Positions 9,580-18,559 of a stretch of DNA of 64,000 nucleotides are shown piece by piece. The notes under the pieces are model-generated. The model did no database searches and was not told the origin of the DNA. It saw only the letters and a program-made list of their open reading frames with translations. Within the stretch, counting starts at the first letter, position 1, and each line of letters opens with the position of its first letter. Both the position numbers and the translations under genes were made by a program. Source of the stretch: Acidobacteriaceae bacterium (GTDB lineage: Bacteria; Acidobacteriota; Terriglobia; Terriglobales; Acidobacteriaceae); contig PLCS01000017.1 in the NCBI GenBank assembly GCA_003134855.1, forward strand, positions 1 through 64,000, read 5' to 3'.

Positions 9580-11136
9580 TCAGAATTTATGTTCGTTGAA
9601 AACCACCGCGGTGAAGGCGAAGATATCCGTATCTTCATCCTTCCAGCAGCCGGAGCTCATCCCCGCCTTGCGGCAGGTCTGCTCCAGGAAGGTCAGCCGG
9701 TCCCACTTCTGTTCCACCGGCACCTGCGGAAGCAGCAGGCCCTCGCTGTCGCCGTTCTTCATCAGAAGCCCATGCTCGCCGACCCTGATCTGTTGAATGT
9801 CCGTCACGCGGCGCAGCGGCGAGAGCACGGAGATTTCATAGGCGAGGCTGGGCAGTTCTGCCGCCGTTACCGGCGGGAAGCGCGGATCGTGCAGCGCGGC
9901 GTGCGTGGCCGTGTCGCGCACGGTCAGATAGAGAGGCTTGATAGGCGCTGTATAGCCGATACACCCGCGCAGGCCGCCTGCGATGGTCAGCGTTACAAAC
10001 GCGCCGCGCTCCTGATTCAGCGTTGCGTCCGCGCTCGCGGTCGGCATATACAATTCATCCTTCCCCACCACAGACTCCACCGACTTGCGCGCCAGCGCCA
10101 GCAGCTCGCTCTTTTCCGGCTCGCTCAGCGAGAAGGGAGTCTCCTCGGCTTTTCCACCGTTCGCCTTCACAAGAACATCCGCGCTGTAGCCGACCACGCG
10201 CGACTTATCGCCGGTCACGTCGCCGGAATTCGCGTACTTCAGCACCCGCGCCTGATTGGCTCCCATGCGCTCGGCGTAAATCATAGCGGCTACGATGGGC
10301 GCGCCGCCGCAAGCCTCCCAGATCCGCGACTGAAAGTTGCGCGACATACTAAAGTAGTCCCACGCCTGTAGCGCATTCAACGTCTTGTGATCGATCGTCA
10401 CCGCGTCATCGTAGGGGTGATAATGCGAAAGGTCGGAGCTGGCCAAAACGAGCGTCTCGCCCTCCTTGCCGCTGGCCTTGATCAGCTTGGCCAGCGCCAC
10501 TCCCAGCGCGCGGCTGTTCTCATAGCTCTGGTCGCCCATCACGATGGGCACAACTTCAAAATTGCCCAGCACCTTTTGCAGCCACGGCAACTGCACCTCG
10601 ACCGCGTGCTCGCCGCCCGCCGAGGTGGGATCGTGTCCCTGGCTGGAGAGCTGCATCGTCGAACTCATCTTCTGCAGTTCGCGCGCGAAGACTTTGTCCA
10701 CCGGCACGTTGCCCAGCGGCGTGGCGTAAGCGTCGCCATCATAGACGGAGGAGAAATCGAAGGACACATAGTGCGACGGCGCAATGATGACGACACGTGA
10801 GTACTTGTGTCCCTTCAAGGCGGCGTAGGTGTACGCGGCCACAGGCCCAGAGTATTCGTAACCGGCGTGCGGCGCAACCACGGCAAGAATCGGATCGGTC
10901 ACCATCGGCCCGGTGACCTTGGCCAGAAAGCCGTCCATCATTGTGGAAAGAACCTTCGGGTCGGCCGGATAAAAGCTGCCGGCAACGGCCGCCTGCCGAA
11001 CCTTCGTTTCGCTCGCCATTTCTTGTCTCCCTTTCTCCGGTTTCGTGGCGCCTTTATCCTGCAGCGGCGCAAATGCCAGCAGCGCAAATAAGGATGTCGC
11101 CAGCCAATAGGCGCTCGGGTTCATCAGAATGTTCAT
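9580..11136 (-). CDS. MEMO-AMMECR1 fusion, AmmeMemoRadiSam system proteins B and A
   Basis: A 518-residue fusion. Residues about 45-320 are a MEMO domain (PHAGYEYSG, APSHYVSFDF, EHAVEVQLPWLQ and SSDLSHY, carrying the conserved metal-site histidines). Residues about 340-515 are an AMMECR1 domain with its hallmark LRGCIG. The two are separate genes or fused in bacteria and co-occur with a radical SAM enzyme; the reaction is not established. The ATG at 11136 has a strong GAGGAGG and gives a hydrophobic leader (WLATSLFALLAFA), suggesting export or membrane attachment. A second start, ATG 11019 with GGGAGA before it, would give a leaderless cytoplasmic form. It lies 13 bases after the radical SAM gene, third in the operon. 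Confidence 0.9.
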   Translation of the reverse strand: MNILMNPSAYWLATSLFALLAFAPLQDKGATKPEKGRQEMASETKVRQAAVAGSFYPADPKVLSTMMDGFLAKVTGPMVTDPILAVVAPHAGYEYSGPVAAYTYAALKGHKYSRVVIIAPSHYVSFDFSSVYDGDAYATPLGNVPVDKVFARELQKMSSTMQLSSQGHDPTSAGGEHAVEVQLPWLQKVLGNFEVVPIVMGDQSYENSRALGVALAKLIKASGKEGETLVLASSDLSHYHPYDDAVTIDHKTLNALQAWDYFSMSRNFQSRIWEACGGAPIVAAMIYAERMGANQARVLKYANSGDVTGDKSRVVGYSADVLVKANGGKAEETPFSLSEPEKSELLALARKSVESVVGKDELYMPTASADATLNQERGAFVTLTIAGGLRGCIGYTAPIKPLYLTVRDTATHAALHDPRFPPVTAAELPSLAYEISVLSPLRRVTDIQQIRVGEHGLLMKNGDSEGLLLPQVPVEQKWDRLTFLEQTCRKAGMSSGCWKDEDTDIFAFTAVVFNEHKF

Positions 11137-11149
11137 CTGCGCAACCTCC

Positions 11150-12337
11150 TCACACGTGCCAGACGCCGGGAATCGGCTGCTGGCAGAACGGGCATTTACC
11201 GTTCTTGATCAGCATCTCGCTGGCCGTAAATCCCACGCGCTCCACCAGCATCTTGCGGCATTTGGGGCAATAGGTGTTCTGCGCCGGATGGCCCGGCACA
11301 TTGCCGATATAAACGAAATGCAACCCTTCGGCGTCGGCAATCGCCTTGGCGCGTTCCAGCGTCTCCACCGGCGTGATGGGCAGATTCTTCAACAGGTACG
11401 AGGGATGAAACTGCGTGAAATGCAGCGGCACATCCGCGCCCAGATTCGCTTTGATCCATTGCGCCAGTCCGCGAAACTCCGCGTCGCTGTCGTTGAGCGT
11501 GGGCAGCACGAGGTAGACAATCTCCGTCCACTTGCCCATCTTGCGCAACGTGACCAGCGAATCCAGCACCGGCTTCAACTGGCCGGTAACGACCTTGCTG
11601 TAGTACGACTCGGAGAAGGATTTCAGATCGATCTTGACGGCGTCCATCTTTCCATAGGCCGCCTTCAGTGCATCCTCCTGCATATAGCCGTTCGAGACCA
11701 CAATGCTGCGAACGCCCGCAGCATGGCCCGCATCGGCAGTGTCCATGATGAATTCGGCGAAGACGACCGGCTCGCTGTAGGTGTAGGCAATGGTGGGGCA
11801 GTTATATTGTTTGGCCATTTCGGCGACGCTTTTGGGCGGCATGTAATGCGAGGGAACCTGTTCGGGGCGCGACTGCGAAATGTCCCAGTTCTGGCAGAAT
11901 TTGCAGTTGACGTTGCAGCCGGCCGTGGCAATCGAGAAGGCAATCGTCCCCGGCAGATAGTGGAAGAGAGGCTTCTTCTCGACGGGATCGACGTGCGCCG
12001 CGCAGACCCGCGAGTGGACCAGCGAGTAATAAGTGCCGCCGCGATTCTCGCGCACGCCGCAGTAGCCGCGCTCCTTGTCTCCCACCGAACACTCGCGCGG
12101 ACAGAGCTTGCACTTGATCTTGCGATTCGCCAGCTTCTGATAGAACTTCGCCTCGACAACGTAGCGCGCATCGTCCTCGCCGGTGGTCTCGGCCGACATT
12201 GCCGCGGCGGGCTGGGCAACACCCGCCAACGCCGCGCCCCCGCCCAGCGCCGCGCCCGAAGCCAAAGCGCACTTCAGAAACGAGCGACGATCCAGCGGGC
12301 CTTTCACGGCATTTTGTAAATCCAATTCACAGAACAT
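11150..12337 (-). CDS. AmmeMemoRadiSam system radical SAM enzyme with Tat-like signal
   Basis: A 395-residue protein with the radical SAM cluster motif CNVNCKFC (Cys 141, 145, 148). It is preceded by an extra cysteine set at 76, 79, 83 and 93 and followed by CPKC and CPFC near the C-terminus, enough for further Fe-S or zinc sites. The related pyruvate-formate-lyase-activating type is PflX-like. The N-terminus has DRRSFLKCAL followed by a small-residue hydrophobic stretch, a twin-arginine-type signal (Arg 17-18). That is unexpected for an enzyme that needs cytosolic SAM, but Tat exports folded cofactor proteins. ATG follows GGAAAGG. It is the middle gene of the operon with DUF362 upstream and MEMO-AMMECR1 downstream. 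Confidence 0.92.
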   Translation of the reverse strand: MFCELDLQNAVKGPLDRRSFLKCALASGAALGGGAALAGVAQPAAAMSAETTGEDDARYVVEAKFYQKLANRKIKCKLCPRECSVGDKERGYCGVRENRGGTYYSLVHSRVCAAHVDPVEKKPLFHYLPGTIAFSIATAGCNVNCKFCQNWDISQSRPEQVPSHYMPPKSVAEMAKQYNCPTIAYTYSEPVVFAEFIMDTADAGHAAGVRSIVVSNGYMQEDALKAAYGKMDAVKIDLKSFSESYYSKVVTGQLKPVLDSLVTLRKMGKWTEIVYLVLPTLNDSDAEFRGLAQWIKANLGADVPLHFTQFHPSYLLKNLPITPVETLERAKAIADAEGLHFVYIGNVPGHPAQNTYCPKCRKMLVERVGFTASEMLIKNGKCPFCQQPIPGVWHV

Positions 12338-12364
12338 GATGAACCTTTCCGCAAATCTTTCCGG

Positions 12365-13390
12365 CTAAACTTCGATAATCGAAATCTTCTTGGGGTCATT
12401 CGTGCCTAATTGATGATCGCCATCGGCAGCGGTGGCGATGTAGCCCGGCGCGCGCTCCTCGGCCTTGAGCGTCTTCAATCCCTTTTCGGCGCGCTTGCGC
12501 TCGATCATCTGCCAGCCGGTGTGGTCGAGCGCGACCGGATCGGTGGAAACCAGCAATGCATTGGCGTTCCAACTGTGCTCCGGCTTGTAGCCCGGGCCGC
12601 CCTCGTACATTGCGGTGGTCGCGTCGCAGATCGTCAACCGCATTCTGTTGCGAATCTCCGGCAGCATATTCAGGTCCGCGACGTAGGGATTGCAGCCGTT
12701 GGGATGGTACTTGTTGGGGTTATGAATGACGCCGTACATATTTTTGAGAGCGATGGTGACGCCCGCGCCGTCGTGGTCCTTCAGCACGGGCACGTTGATC
12801 AGCACATTGCAGTACTGAGTCAGAATCTTCGACAGGCAACTGCCCACGCTGCCCCACGCCGAAAGCTCCTGCTCATATCCGACGCGATCGGTGCCGAAGC
12901 AGCGCACGCGGCCATTGCCGGTCTCGATCCGAAAGCCGGCGCGCTCCAACTCCTCGCTGTCGCGGTCCCAGATTATGATCTCGCCGGGCTTGATTCCGGC
13001 CTCCTGCAACCGCCCGCAGATCGCCGTGACCAGTTGAACATTTGTGGAGATTCCGCGGCCTCCCAACGTGTTCACCTTGAGGCCCACCGTATCGCCCGGA
13101 CGAACCAGCTTGCGCCACGCGTCGTCGGGATGCTCACAACCGCAGAGAGCCTGCATGGCGCGATCCACGAGCGCCAGCATTCGCTGCGAATCGACCGTGG
13201 AGCCGGTGCCACGCAGCAGTTGATCGCGCGCGACAACGACCCTGGATTTCGTGCCTACCGCTCCCGATCCCGCCGCAGCCGGTTGCACAACTGCCAGCGC
13301 TTCTGTCGCGCCGCCCGCGCACAAGAACGCCGCGCCGGTTAAGGATCTCCTCAGAAAATCCCGCCGGCTGCCGTTGTGCGCTGCGCTCAT
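12365..13390 (-). CDS. DUF362 domain protein with Tat signal
   Basis: A 341-residue protein whose start has SRRDFLRRSLTGAAFLCAGG, a near-ideal twin-arginine signal, followed by a DUF362 domain. Within the domain VLINVPVLKDHDGAGVTIALKN is the characteristic segment. DUF362 proteins often occur with ferredoxin-like or radical SAM partners; a function in Fe-S chemistry is suspected but unproven. ATG 13390 is chosen because CGGAG lies 7 bases upstream; a TTG two codons earlier is possible. First gene of the AmmeMemoRadiSam operon, 27 bases from the radical SAM gene. A shared export route with its neighbours suggests a joint envelope role. Confidence 0.88.
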   Translation of the reverse strand: MSAAHNGSRRDFLRRSLTGAAFLCAGGATEALAVVQPAAAGSGAVGTKSRVVVARDQLLRGTGSTVDSQRMLALVDRAMQALCGCEHPDDAWRKLVRPGDTVGLKVNTLGGRGISTNVQLVTAICGRLQEAGIKPGEIIIWDRDSEELERAGFRIETGNGRVRCFGTDRVGYEQELSAWGSVGSCLSKILTQYCNVLINVPVLKDHDGAGVTIALKNMYGVIHNPNKYHPNGCNPYVADLNMLPEIRNRMRLTICDATTAMYEGGPGYKPEHSWNANALLVSTDPVALDHTGWQMIERKRAEKGLKTLKAEERAPGYIATAADGDHQLGTNDPKKISIIEV

Positions 13391-13589
13391 TGGCAAACTC
13401 CGCTGACCCCGTTGTACGTCTTATCAAGGGCTACGGCAACCCAAGCGAAGTTGCAGTGACGGCCAACACCTGTAAGTCCCTCATCGGCAGCGCCCGCAGC
13501 CGCTAACGCACCGGTTTGCGCCACCGGCCGCGAGCGGTAAAATCAATGGATTGAGCGGGACACGATCAGTTCCCGCTGGCCACTCGACC

Positions 13590-15470
13590 ATGCCCAAGCC
13601 CAAGCCGGCCCAACTCAAATCTCCGCTGACCCAAGCCCGCTGGAGCCTCCGCGACAGCCTCGCCGCCTCCGCGCTCTTCCTGGCCGGCGCCGCCGTGGTG
13701 CTCTGGCAGAACGCGCATCTCGCCGTCCTGTGGGACGCAAGCTACACGCTGGACACAAGCGTCCGCATCGCTCTTGGCCAGATGCCCTATCGCGATTTTC
13801 CGCTGGTTCATTCGCCGCTCACGTTTCTGATCCAGGCCGCCATCATGCGCCTCACCGGACGGGTCTTCTTCCACCACGTTCTCTACGCCACAATCATCAA
13901 CGGCTTGGCCACCGTGCTTGCCTGGCGCATCGCGCTCCGCACGCTGCAAGGACGCCTGCACGCCGCCTGGCCCGTCTCTCTTCTGCTGGCCGCGCCACTC
14001 ATCCCGCTGGGCGTCTACAGCATCCTGCCCTTCCCCTCCTACGATTGCGACAGCGCCTTCTCCATCCTGCTCGTGATTTTTCTTTTGCAACGACTGCCGG
14101 AGGATTCCATTGCATCAAACTCGCGCTGGCGCTTCTTCGCCACCGGCGCGGCGCTTCCGCTGTCCCTCTTTTTCAAGCAGAACATCGGTCTGCCCTTTCT
14201 TGCCGCCGCATTCGCTCTGATCCTTCTGTTGATGCTCTTGCAGCAACTCCGCCACGCTTCGGCTTCACCCAGCACTCCGGCCTTGGGCGCGCTCTTTGCC
14301 GGTGCGGTTACAACGCTCGTTGCCGCCAGCCTGCTCTTGCACTTTACCGCAGGCGTGAGGAACTACCTTCACTGGACCATCCAATTCGCCTCCCAGCGCC
14401 GGCTGCCCGGCTTTCAGCAGATGCTCGCGGTCTACGCGGAGCCTTCGCTGCTGTGGAGTCTGCCCTGCGTCGCGGCGGCTCTCGCGCTCCTACACAGCCG
14501 CTTCGCCAAGGTCTGGGTGCCTTGTCATCCTGAGCGAAGCGCAGCGGAGTCGAAGGACCTGCTTCTCCCTGTTTTTGGCGAAAAGGGTGGGATTCAAGGA
14601 AGCTATTTTCGTTCTGGATCAGCGCTGATCCTGCTTGCCGCGCCGTTCCTTTGGGCGTTGTTCAGCCTCTTTCTCTCGTCAGACGACGGCGACCGCGCCG
14701 ACACGCTTCTCGCTCTGTGGCCACTGCTGCTGATTCTCTCCGTTGCGCTCACACTCTGGAATATTTGCCGCCATCCCAGCCTCCGCCCCGGTTTGCCCGC
14801 CGTACTGCTGGCCGCCATCAACGGGACTTTTCTCTCGCAGCAGTTGTGGGGATCGACCTACGCCATCTGGCCCTTGCTTGTCCTTCTCATCGCCGAGATG
14901 ATCGCCTTCCTGGCTTCCGTCGAGCCGTCCTGCACAGCCGCGGACGCCGCACCGCGAACCCCGTTCCTTGCGCCAGCTTTGGCGGCGATCATCGCGGCCG
15001 CGCTGCTCCTCTGCGGCGGCCTCTACACCGCGAGCGAAGAGCGCCTATCCTACGCACGTGTGCTTGATGAGGGCCCAGTCGTACATTCAACTCTTCCCGC
15101 GCTCAAAGGAATGGCTATCTCCGGCCCTTTTTTGCCAGAGTTTGAGGAACTATTGCGTTTTTCCGCCAACGAAGTCCCTTTCTCCGACGGGCTGATCCTG
15201 ATCCCCGGCGAAGATCCGTTCTACTTTGCCACCGGCCGCACCCCGCAATTTCCGGTGCTTCTCTTCGACAACGCCACCGATCCGCTCTCCACGCCCGCGC
15301 AGCTTGTCGCAGAGGCCGAACGGCGCAAGACGCGCTGGTTGATCGTCAAGCGCACGATGCAGATGAAGGAAGATCCCACCCCGCAGCGCGAAGCCTCACT
15401 CGAAGCGCTGCAAAAGCTCTTTCTGCCCTACCGCAAACTGGGCAGCTACGATGTCTACCGCCGCCCATAA
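13590..15470 (+). CDS. multi-spanning membrane protein, glycosyltransferase-39-like
   Basis: A 626-residue protein with about ten to twelve hydrophobic segments and a soluble C-terminal domain. The early periplasmic loop with WDASYTLDTSVRIALGQ followed by PYRDFPLVHSPL resembles the GT-C/PMT (dolichyl-phosphate-mannose mannosyltransferase-like) fold, where an acidic pair near the first loop is catalytic. That assignment is by topology and pattern, so moderate. ATG 13590 is taken; a TTG at 13551 in the same frame is possible, and neither has a clear ribosome site. Residues about 311-345 are encoded by an interspersed repeat (see 14523-14565) inserted without breaking the frame. Confidence 0.7.
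   Translation: MPKPKPAQLKSPLTQARWSLRDSLAASALFLAGAAVVLWQNAHLAVLWDASYTLDTSVRIALGQMPYRDFPLVHSPLTFLIQAAIMRLTGRVFFHHVLYATIINGLATVLAWRIALRTLQGRLHAAWPVSLLLAAPLIPLGVYSILPFPSYDCDSAFSILLVIFLLQRLPEDSIASNSRWRFFATGAALPLSLFFKQNIGLPFLAAAFALILLLMLLQQLRHASASPSTPALGALFAGAVTTLVAASLLLHFTAGVRNYLHWTIQFASQRRLPGFQQMLAVYAEPSLLWSLPCVAAALALLHSRFAKVWVPCHPERSAAESKDLLLPVFGEKGGIQGSYFRSGSALILLAAPFLWALFSLFLSSDDGDRADTLLALWPLLLILSVALTLWNICRHPSLRPGLPAVLLAAINGTFLSQQLWGSTYAIWPLLVLLIAEMIAFLASVEPSCTAADAAPRTPFLAPALAAIIAAALLLCGGLYTASEERLSYARVLDEGPVVHSTLPALKGMAISGPFLPEFEELLRFSANEVPFSDGLILIPGEDPFYFATGRTPQFPVLLFDNATDPLSTPAQLVAEAERRKTRWLIVKRTMQMKEDPTPQREASLEALQKLFLPYRKLGSYDVYRRP
14523..14565 (+). repeat. interspersed repeat inserted in frame in a membrane-protein gene
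   Basis: The stretch beginning TGTCATCCTGAGCGAAGC and running through GGAGTCGAAGGACCTGC is a repeat I recognise from many bacterial, especially acidobacterial, genomes. Here it is translated as CHPERSAAESKDL within a coding sequence, probably in an aqueous loop. The unrelated-looking residues after it, up to about 14625, may belong to the insert. Confidence 0.65.
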
Positions 15471-15519
15471 CGCCGCTGGCAGGCGTATGCAAAGTTTCCG
15501 CGAGCAATCGACAAAGCGG

Positions 15520-15525
15520 TATAAT
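15520..15525 (+). promoter_or_regulatory. TATAAT box directly upstream of larE
   Basis: A perfect TATAAT lies with its last base 8 nt before the larE ATG (15533). A start site about 7 bases after the box would fall on or next to the ATG, so the transcript is probably leaderless. No good -35 is visible (TTTCCG at 15495-15500 is weak). No ribosome site precedes the ATG, in keeping with this. Confidence 0.55.
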
Positions 15526-15532
15526 CGGCCCT

Positions 15533-16420
15533 ATGGCGGCAGAAATGCACACCACTTTCCCCCAGGCCCAGGACGCCGAGACCGTCCGCAAGCTGCAAGA
15601 ACTGGAAGCTCGTCTCGCGCAATCCGGCAGTCTGATGGTGGCCTACTCCGGCGGCGTGGACTCCGCGTACCTGGCGGCCACGTCGCATCGCGTTCTGGGC
15701 AGCCGTATGTTGGCCGTGCTGGCCGACTCGCCCAGCCTCGCCCGGCGCGACTTCGAGGCGGCTTGCGCCTTTGCCCGCGCCGAAGAGATTCCGCTGCACA
15801 TCATTGCCACTGAAGAGCTGAGCCGGCCCGAGTACCAGCGCAACGACGCCAATCGCTGCTTCCACTGCAAGGACGAGCTCTTTCAGGCGATGGAGGCGCT
15901 GGGCGCGCGGCTGGGATTTGCGCGCATCGCCTACGGCATGAACGCCGACGACACCAGGGATTACCGCCCCGGACAGCGCGCCGCCGAGGAGCACGCCGTG
16001 CTGGCGCCGCTGGCCGAGGCCGGGCTGACCAAGATCGAAATTCGCGCGCTGGCCAAGGCCGCCGGCTACCCGCTATGGGACCGTCCCGCCGCGCCCTGTC
16101 TCTCCTCGCGCGTAGAGTACGGCCGCACGGTGACCCGCGAGGTACTCGAACAGGTGGAAAAGGCTGAGGATAGCCTGCGCGCGCTGGGCTTCCGCGAACT
16201 GCGCGTGCGCCATCATGGCGAGTTGGCGCGCGTCGAGCTGGCCCGCACCGAATTGCCGCGCGCCCTCACCATGGAGATGCTCGACGCCATCACCGCAGCT
16301 CTCAAGCTGGCCGGCTTTCAGTACGTGACGCTGGATTGCCAGGGATTTCGCTCCGGCGCGATGAATGCCGTCTTGCCAGTCGAAGTGTTGGCACGGCGCG
16401 GCGCATTGCCGGCGGTTTAG
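15533..16420 (+). CDS. larE: LarE, ATP-dependent sacrificial sulfur transferase
   Basis: A 295-residue PP-loop enzyme with SGGVDS (residues 39-44). LarE adenylylates the pyridinium biscarboxylate mononucleotide and donates sulfur to it in nickel-pincer nucleotide (NPN) synthesis. In the Lactobacillus enzyme a single cysteine is the sacrificial sulfur donor. Here the corresponding Cys 189 lies in PAAPCLSSR, so this is the single-cysteine sacrificial type, not the Fe-S type with three cysteines, though Cys 116/119-like residues in RCFHCKDE are also present. First gene of larE-larC-larB; larC follows after 12 bases. Confidence 0.95.
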   Translation: MAAEMHTTFPQAQDAETVRKLQELEARLAQSGSLMVAYSGGVDSAYLAATSHRVLGSRMLAVLADSPSLARRDFEAACAFARAEEIPLHIIATEELSRPEYQRNDANRCFHCKDELFQAMEALGARLGFARIAYGMNADDTRDYRPGQRAAEEHAVLAPLAEAGLTKIEIRALAKAAGYPLWDRPAAPCLSSRVEYGRTVTREVLEQVEKAEDSLRALGFRELRVRHHGELARVELARTELPRALTMEMLDAITAALKLAGFQYVTLDCQGFRSGAMNAVLPVEVLARRGALPAV

Positions 16421-16432
16421 AATCACATTGCG

Positions 16433-17743
16433 ATGAGAATTGGTTATCTGGAGTGTTTTTCCGGCATCAGCGGCGACATGTTGCTGGGCGCGATGGTCGA
16501 TGCGGGCGTTTCATTCGACTGCCTTGAGCGGACGGCGGCCGCGCTCGGCGTGGGCGCGCGCCTCGAGATGCGCAAGGTGAGCCGCGGCGGCCTGGCCGCA
16601 ACCAAAGTGGACGTCCTCACGCCCGACACGCAACATGAGCACGAGCATGAACACCATCATCCCGAGCATGAACTCCGTGCCCCATCCTTTTCGCTTCTTT
16701 CCGCGGAAATGGTGGGAGACCAAGAAACTCAAACGGCTTCCGTACAACAGACGCACTCCCACGCGCCGCACCGCTCCCTCTCCGCCATCCTCGCCATCAT
16801 TCGCGCCGCGCCGCTGACTGAGAGCGTAAAGCAGCGCTCCATCCACGCCTTCCAACTGCTGGGCGAGGTGGAAGCCGCCATCCATTCCATGCCCATCGAA
16901 GAGGTGCATTTCCACGAGGTGGGCGCGGTGGACACCATCGTCGATATTGTCTGCTCCGCCGCGGGTGCCGAGGCGCTGGGCGTGGAGCGTTGGCTTGCGT
17001 CGCCGCTCAACGTGGGCAGCGGAACCGTCCTCTGCCAGCACGGCACGCTGCCCGTTCCCGCTCCGGCCACGCTGGCTCTGCTTGCCGATGCGCCGGTCTA
17101 TGCGGCTGGCGAGCCGATGGAGCGCATTACCCCAACCGGCGCTGTGCTGCTGCGCATGCTCGATGTGCGCTACGAAAAGCTTCCCGGCTTGCGCATCCTG
17201 AAGACCGGCTATGGCGCGGGCGGACGCGAGACCGCAGGCCAGCCCAATCTGCTGCGCCTGCTGGTAGGCGAAGGTAGCTCCGATGCTGCCACGGAATCCA
17301 TCGCGATCATCGAAACCGTGATCGACGATTGCAATCCGCAGTTGCTCGCCTACGTCAGCGAGAAGCTGCTTGAGGCCGGCGCCTGGGACGTCTACCGCGT
17401 CTCTGTGCAGATGAAGAAGGGGCGCGCCGGCGTGCAGATGACCGTTCTCTGCCGCCCAGATCTGGTGCCCGCGCTGCAAGAACTGCTCTTCCGCGAGACC
17501 ACCACCATCGGCCTGCGCTGGCGGCTGGAGAACAAGGTCGCGCTGGCGCGTGAGTTTGCTGAAGTCGAAACGAGCTGGGGCAAGGTGCGCATCAAGGTCG
17601 CCCGCCTGCCAAACGGCAACATCGCCAACGCCGCGCCGGAGTATGAGGATTGCCGTTTACTTGCGACGCAGCATACGGTCCCGCTCAAGCAGGTGATGGA
17701 AGAAGTGATGCGGGCCTACGCGGCCAAGAAGGAGAATCTCTGA
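16433..17743 (+). CDS. larC: LarC, nickel insertion protein of NPN cofactor synthesis
   Basis: A 436-residue protein that inserts nickel into the bisthiocarboxylate mononucleotide in a CTP-dependent step. The N-terminal [21 protein letters not shown] motif is diagnostic. A His/Glu-rich stretch at about residues 68-79 is the kind of nickel-binding insert seen in LarC. In Lactobacillus plantarum the gene is split and needs a frameshift; here it is one intact reading frame, so no recoding is required. Its TGA (17741-17743) overlaps the larB ATG at 17743, indicating coupled translation. Confidence 0.95.
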   Translation: MRIGYLECFSGISGDMLLGAMVDAGVSFDCLERTAAALGVGARLEMRKVSRGGLAATKVDVLTPDTQHEHEHEHHHPEHELRAPSFSLLSAEMVGDQETQTASVQQTHSHAPHRSLSAILAIIRAAPLTESVKQRSIHAFQLLGEVEAAIHSMPIEEVHFHEVGAVDTIVDIVCSAAGAEALGVERWLASPLNVGSGTVLCQHGTLPVPAPATLALLADAPVYAAGEPMERITPTGAVLLRMLDVRYEKLPGLRILKTGYGAGGRETAGQPNLLRLLVGEGSSDAATESIAIIETVIDDCNPQLLAYVSEKLLEAGAWDVYRVSVQMKKGRAGVQMTVLCRPDLVPALQELLFRETTTIGLRWRLENKVALAREFAEVETSWGKVRIKVARLPNGNIANAAPEYEDCRLLATQHTVPLKQVMEEVMRAYAAKKENL

Positions 17744-18489
17744 TGGATCGCGCCAGGATCGAGGCTCTGCTCAACGAAGTCCGCGAAGGCCGGATCGAAG
17801 TTACCGATGCGCTCGACCGCCTGCGCGATCTGCCCTTCGAGGACATTGGCTTCGCCAAGCTCGACCACCACCGCGCTCTGCGCACCGGAATGCCTGAGGT
17901 GATCTTTGCCGCGGGCAAAACCGCCGCGCAGGTGGCATTGATTTTTGCCCGCATGGCGAACGCCGGCGGCAATGTGCTGGCCACGCGCGCGACGCGTGAA
18001 ATGTACGAAGCGGTTCTCGCAGCCGAGCCGCGCGCCGTCTTCCACGAGACCGCCCACGCCATCACGCTCACGCAGTCCGCGGCCACGCCCGGCAAGGGAA
18101 CCATCGCCGTGGTCTGCGCCGGAACCAGCGACCTGCCGGTGGCCGAAGAGGCCGTGGTCACGGCGCGCCTGATGGGCAATACTGTTGAATTAATTGCGGA
18201 CGTGGGCGTGGCAGGCATTCATCGCCTGCTCGCCCAGAAAAATAGCCTGCAATCGGCGCGTGTGCTGATCGTCTGTGCCGGCATGGAGGGCGCGCTGCCC
18301 ACCGTCGTCGGCGGGCTGGTCAACGCGCCGGTCCTGGCCGTGCCCACCAGCATCGGTTACGGCGCGTCCTTCGGCGGCATAGCCGCGCTGCTGGGCATGT
18401 TGAACACCTGCTCGCCCAACGTCTCGGTGGTCAACATCGACAACGGCTTCGGCGCCGCCTGCATCGCCTCGCTCATCAACCGGCTGTAA
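17743..18489 (+). CDS. larB: LarB, pyridinium-3,5-biscarboxylic acid mononucleotide synthase
   Basis: A 248-residue PurE-like protein that carboxylates nicotinic acid adenine dinucleotide and hydrolyses it, the first step of NPN synthesis. The C-terminal half has the PurE-type [13 protein letters not shown] and [11 protein letters not shown] segments; the N-terminal half has the LarB-specific [23 protein letters not shown] 17743 overlaps the larC stop. The same frame is open upstream to 17650 but inside larC. Its stop TAA begins a repeat shared by two other genes (see 18487-18522). No larA (lactate racemase) gene lies in the window. Confidence 0.95.
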   Translation: MDRARIEALLNEVREGRIEVTDALDRLRDLPFEDIGFAKLDHHRALRTGMPEVIFAAGKTAAQVALIFARMANAGGNVLATRATREMYEAVLAAEPRAVFHETAHAITLTQSAATPGKGTIAVVCAGTSDLPVAEEAVVTARLMGNTVELIADVGVAGIHRLLAQKNSLQSARVLIVCAGMEGALPTVVGGLVNAPVLAVPTSIGYGASFGGIAALLGMLNTCSPNVSVVNIDNGFGAACIASLINRL

Positions 18490-18522
18490 CCACGGCGGTG
18501 GGGCAGACGGCGGATGCGCGCC
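18487..18522 (+). repeat. post-stop element, copy 1 (larB)
   Basis: Directly after the larB stop (TAA 18487-18489) comes CCACGGCGGTGGGGCAG followed by CGGC and GC-rich sequence. It resembles the elements at 26003-26047 and 36513-36547, and the CCAC...GTGG part can form a short hairpin. Confidence 0.4.
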
Positions 18523-18559
18523 ATGGGGTTTGCGGCCTCCCAGGCTTCGGCGCAAAGTA

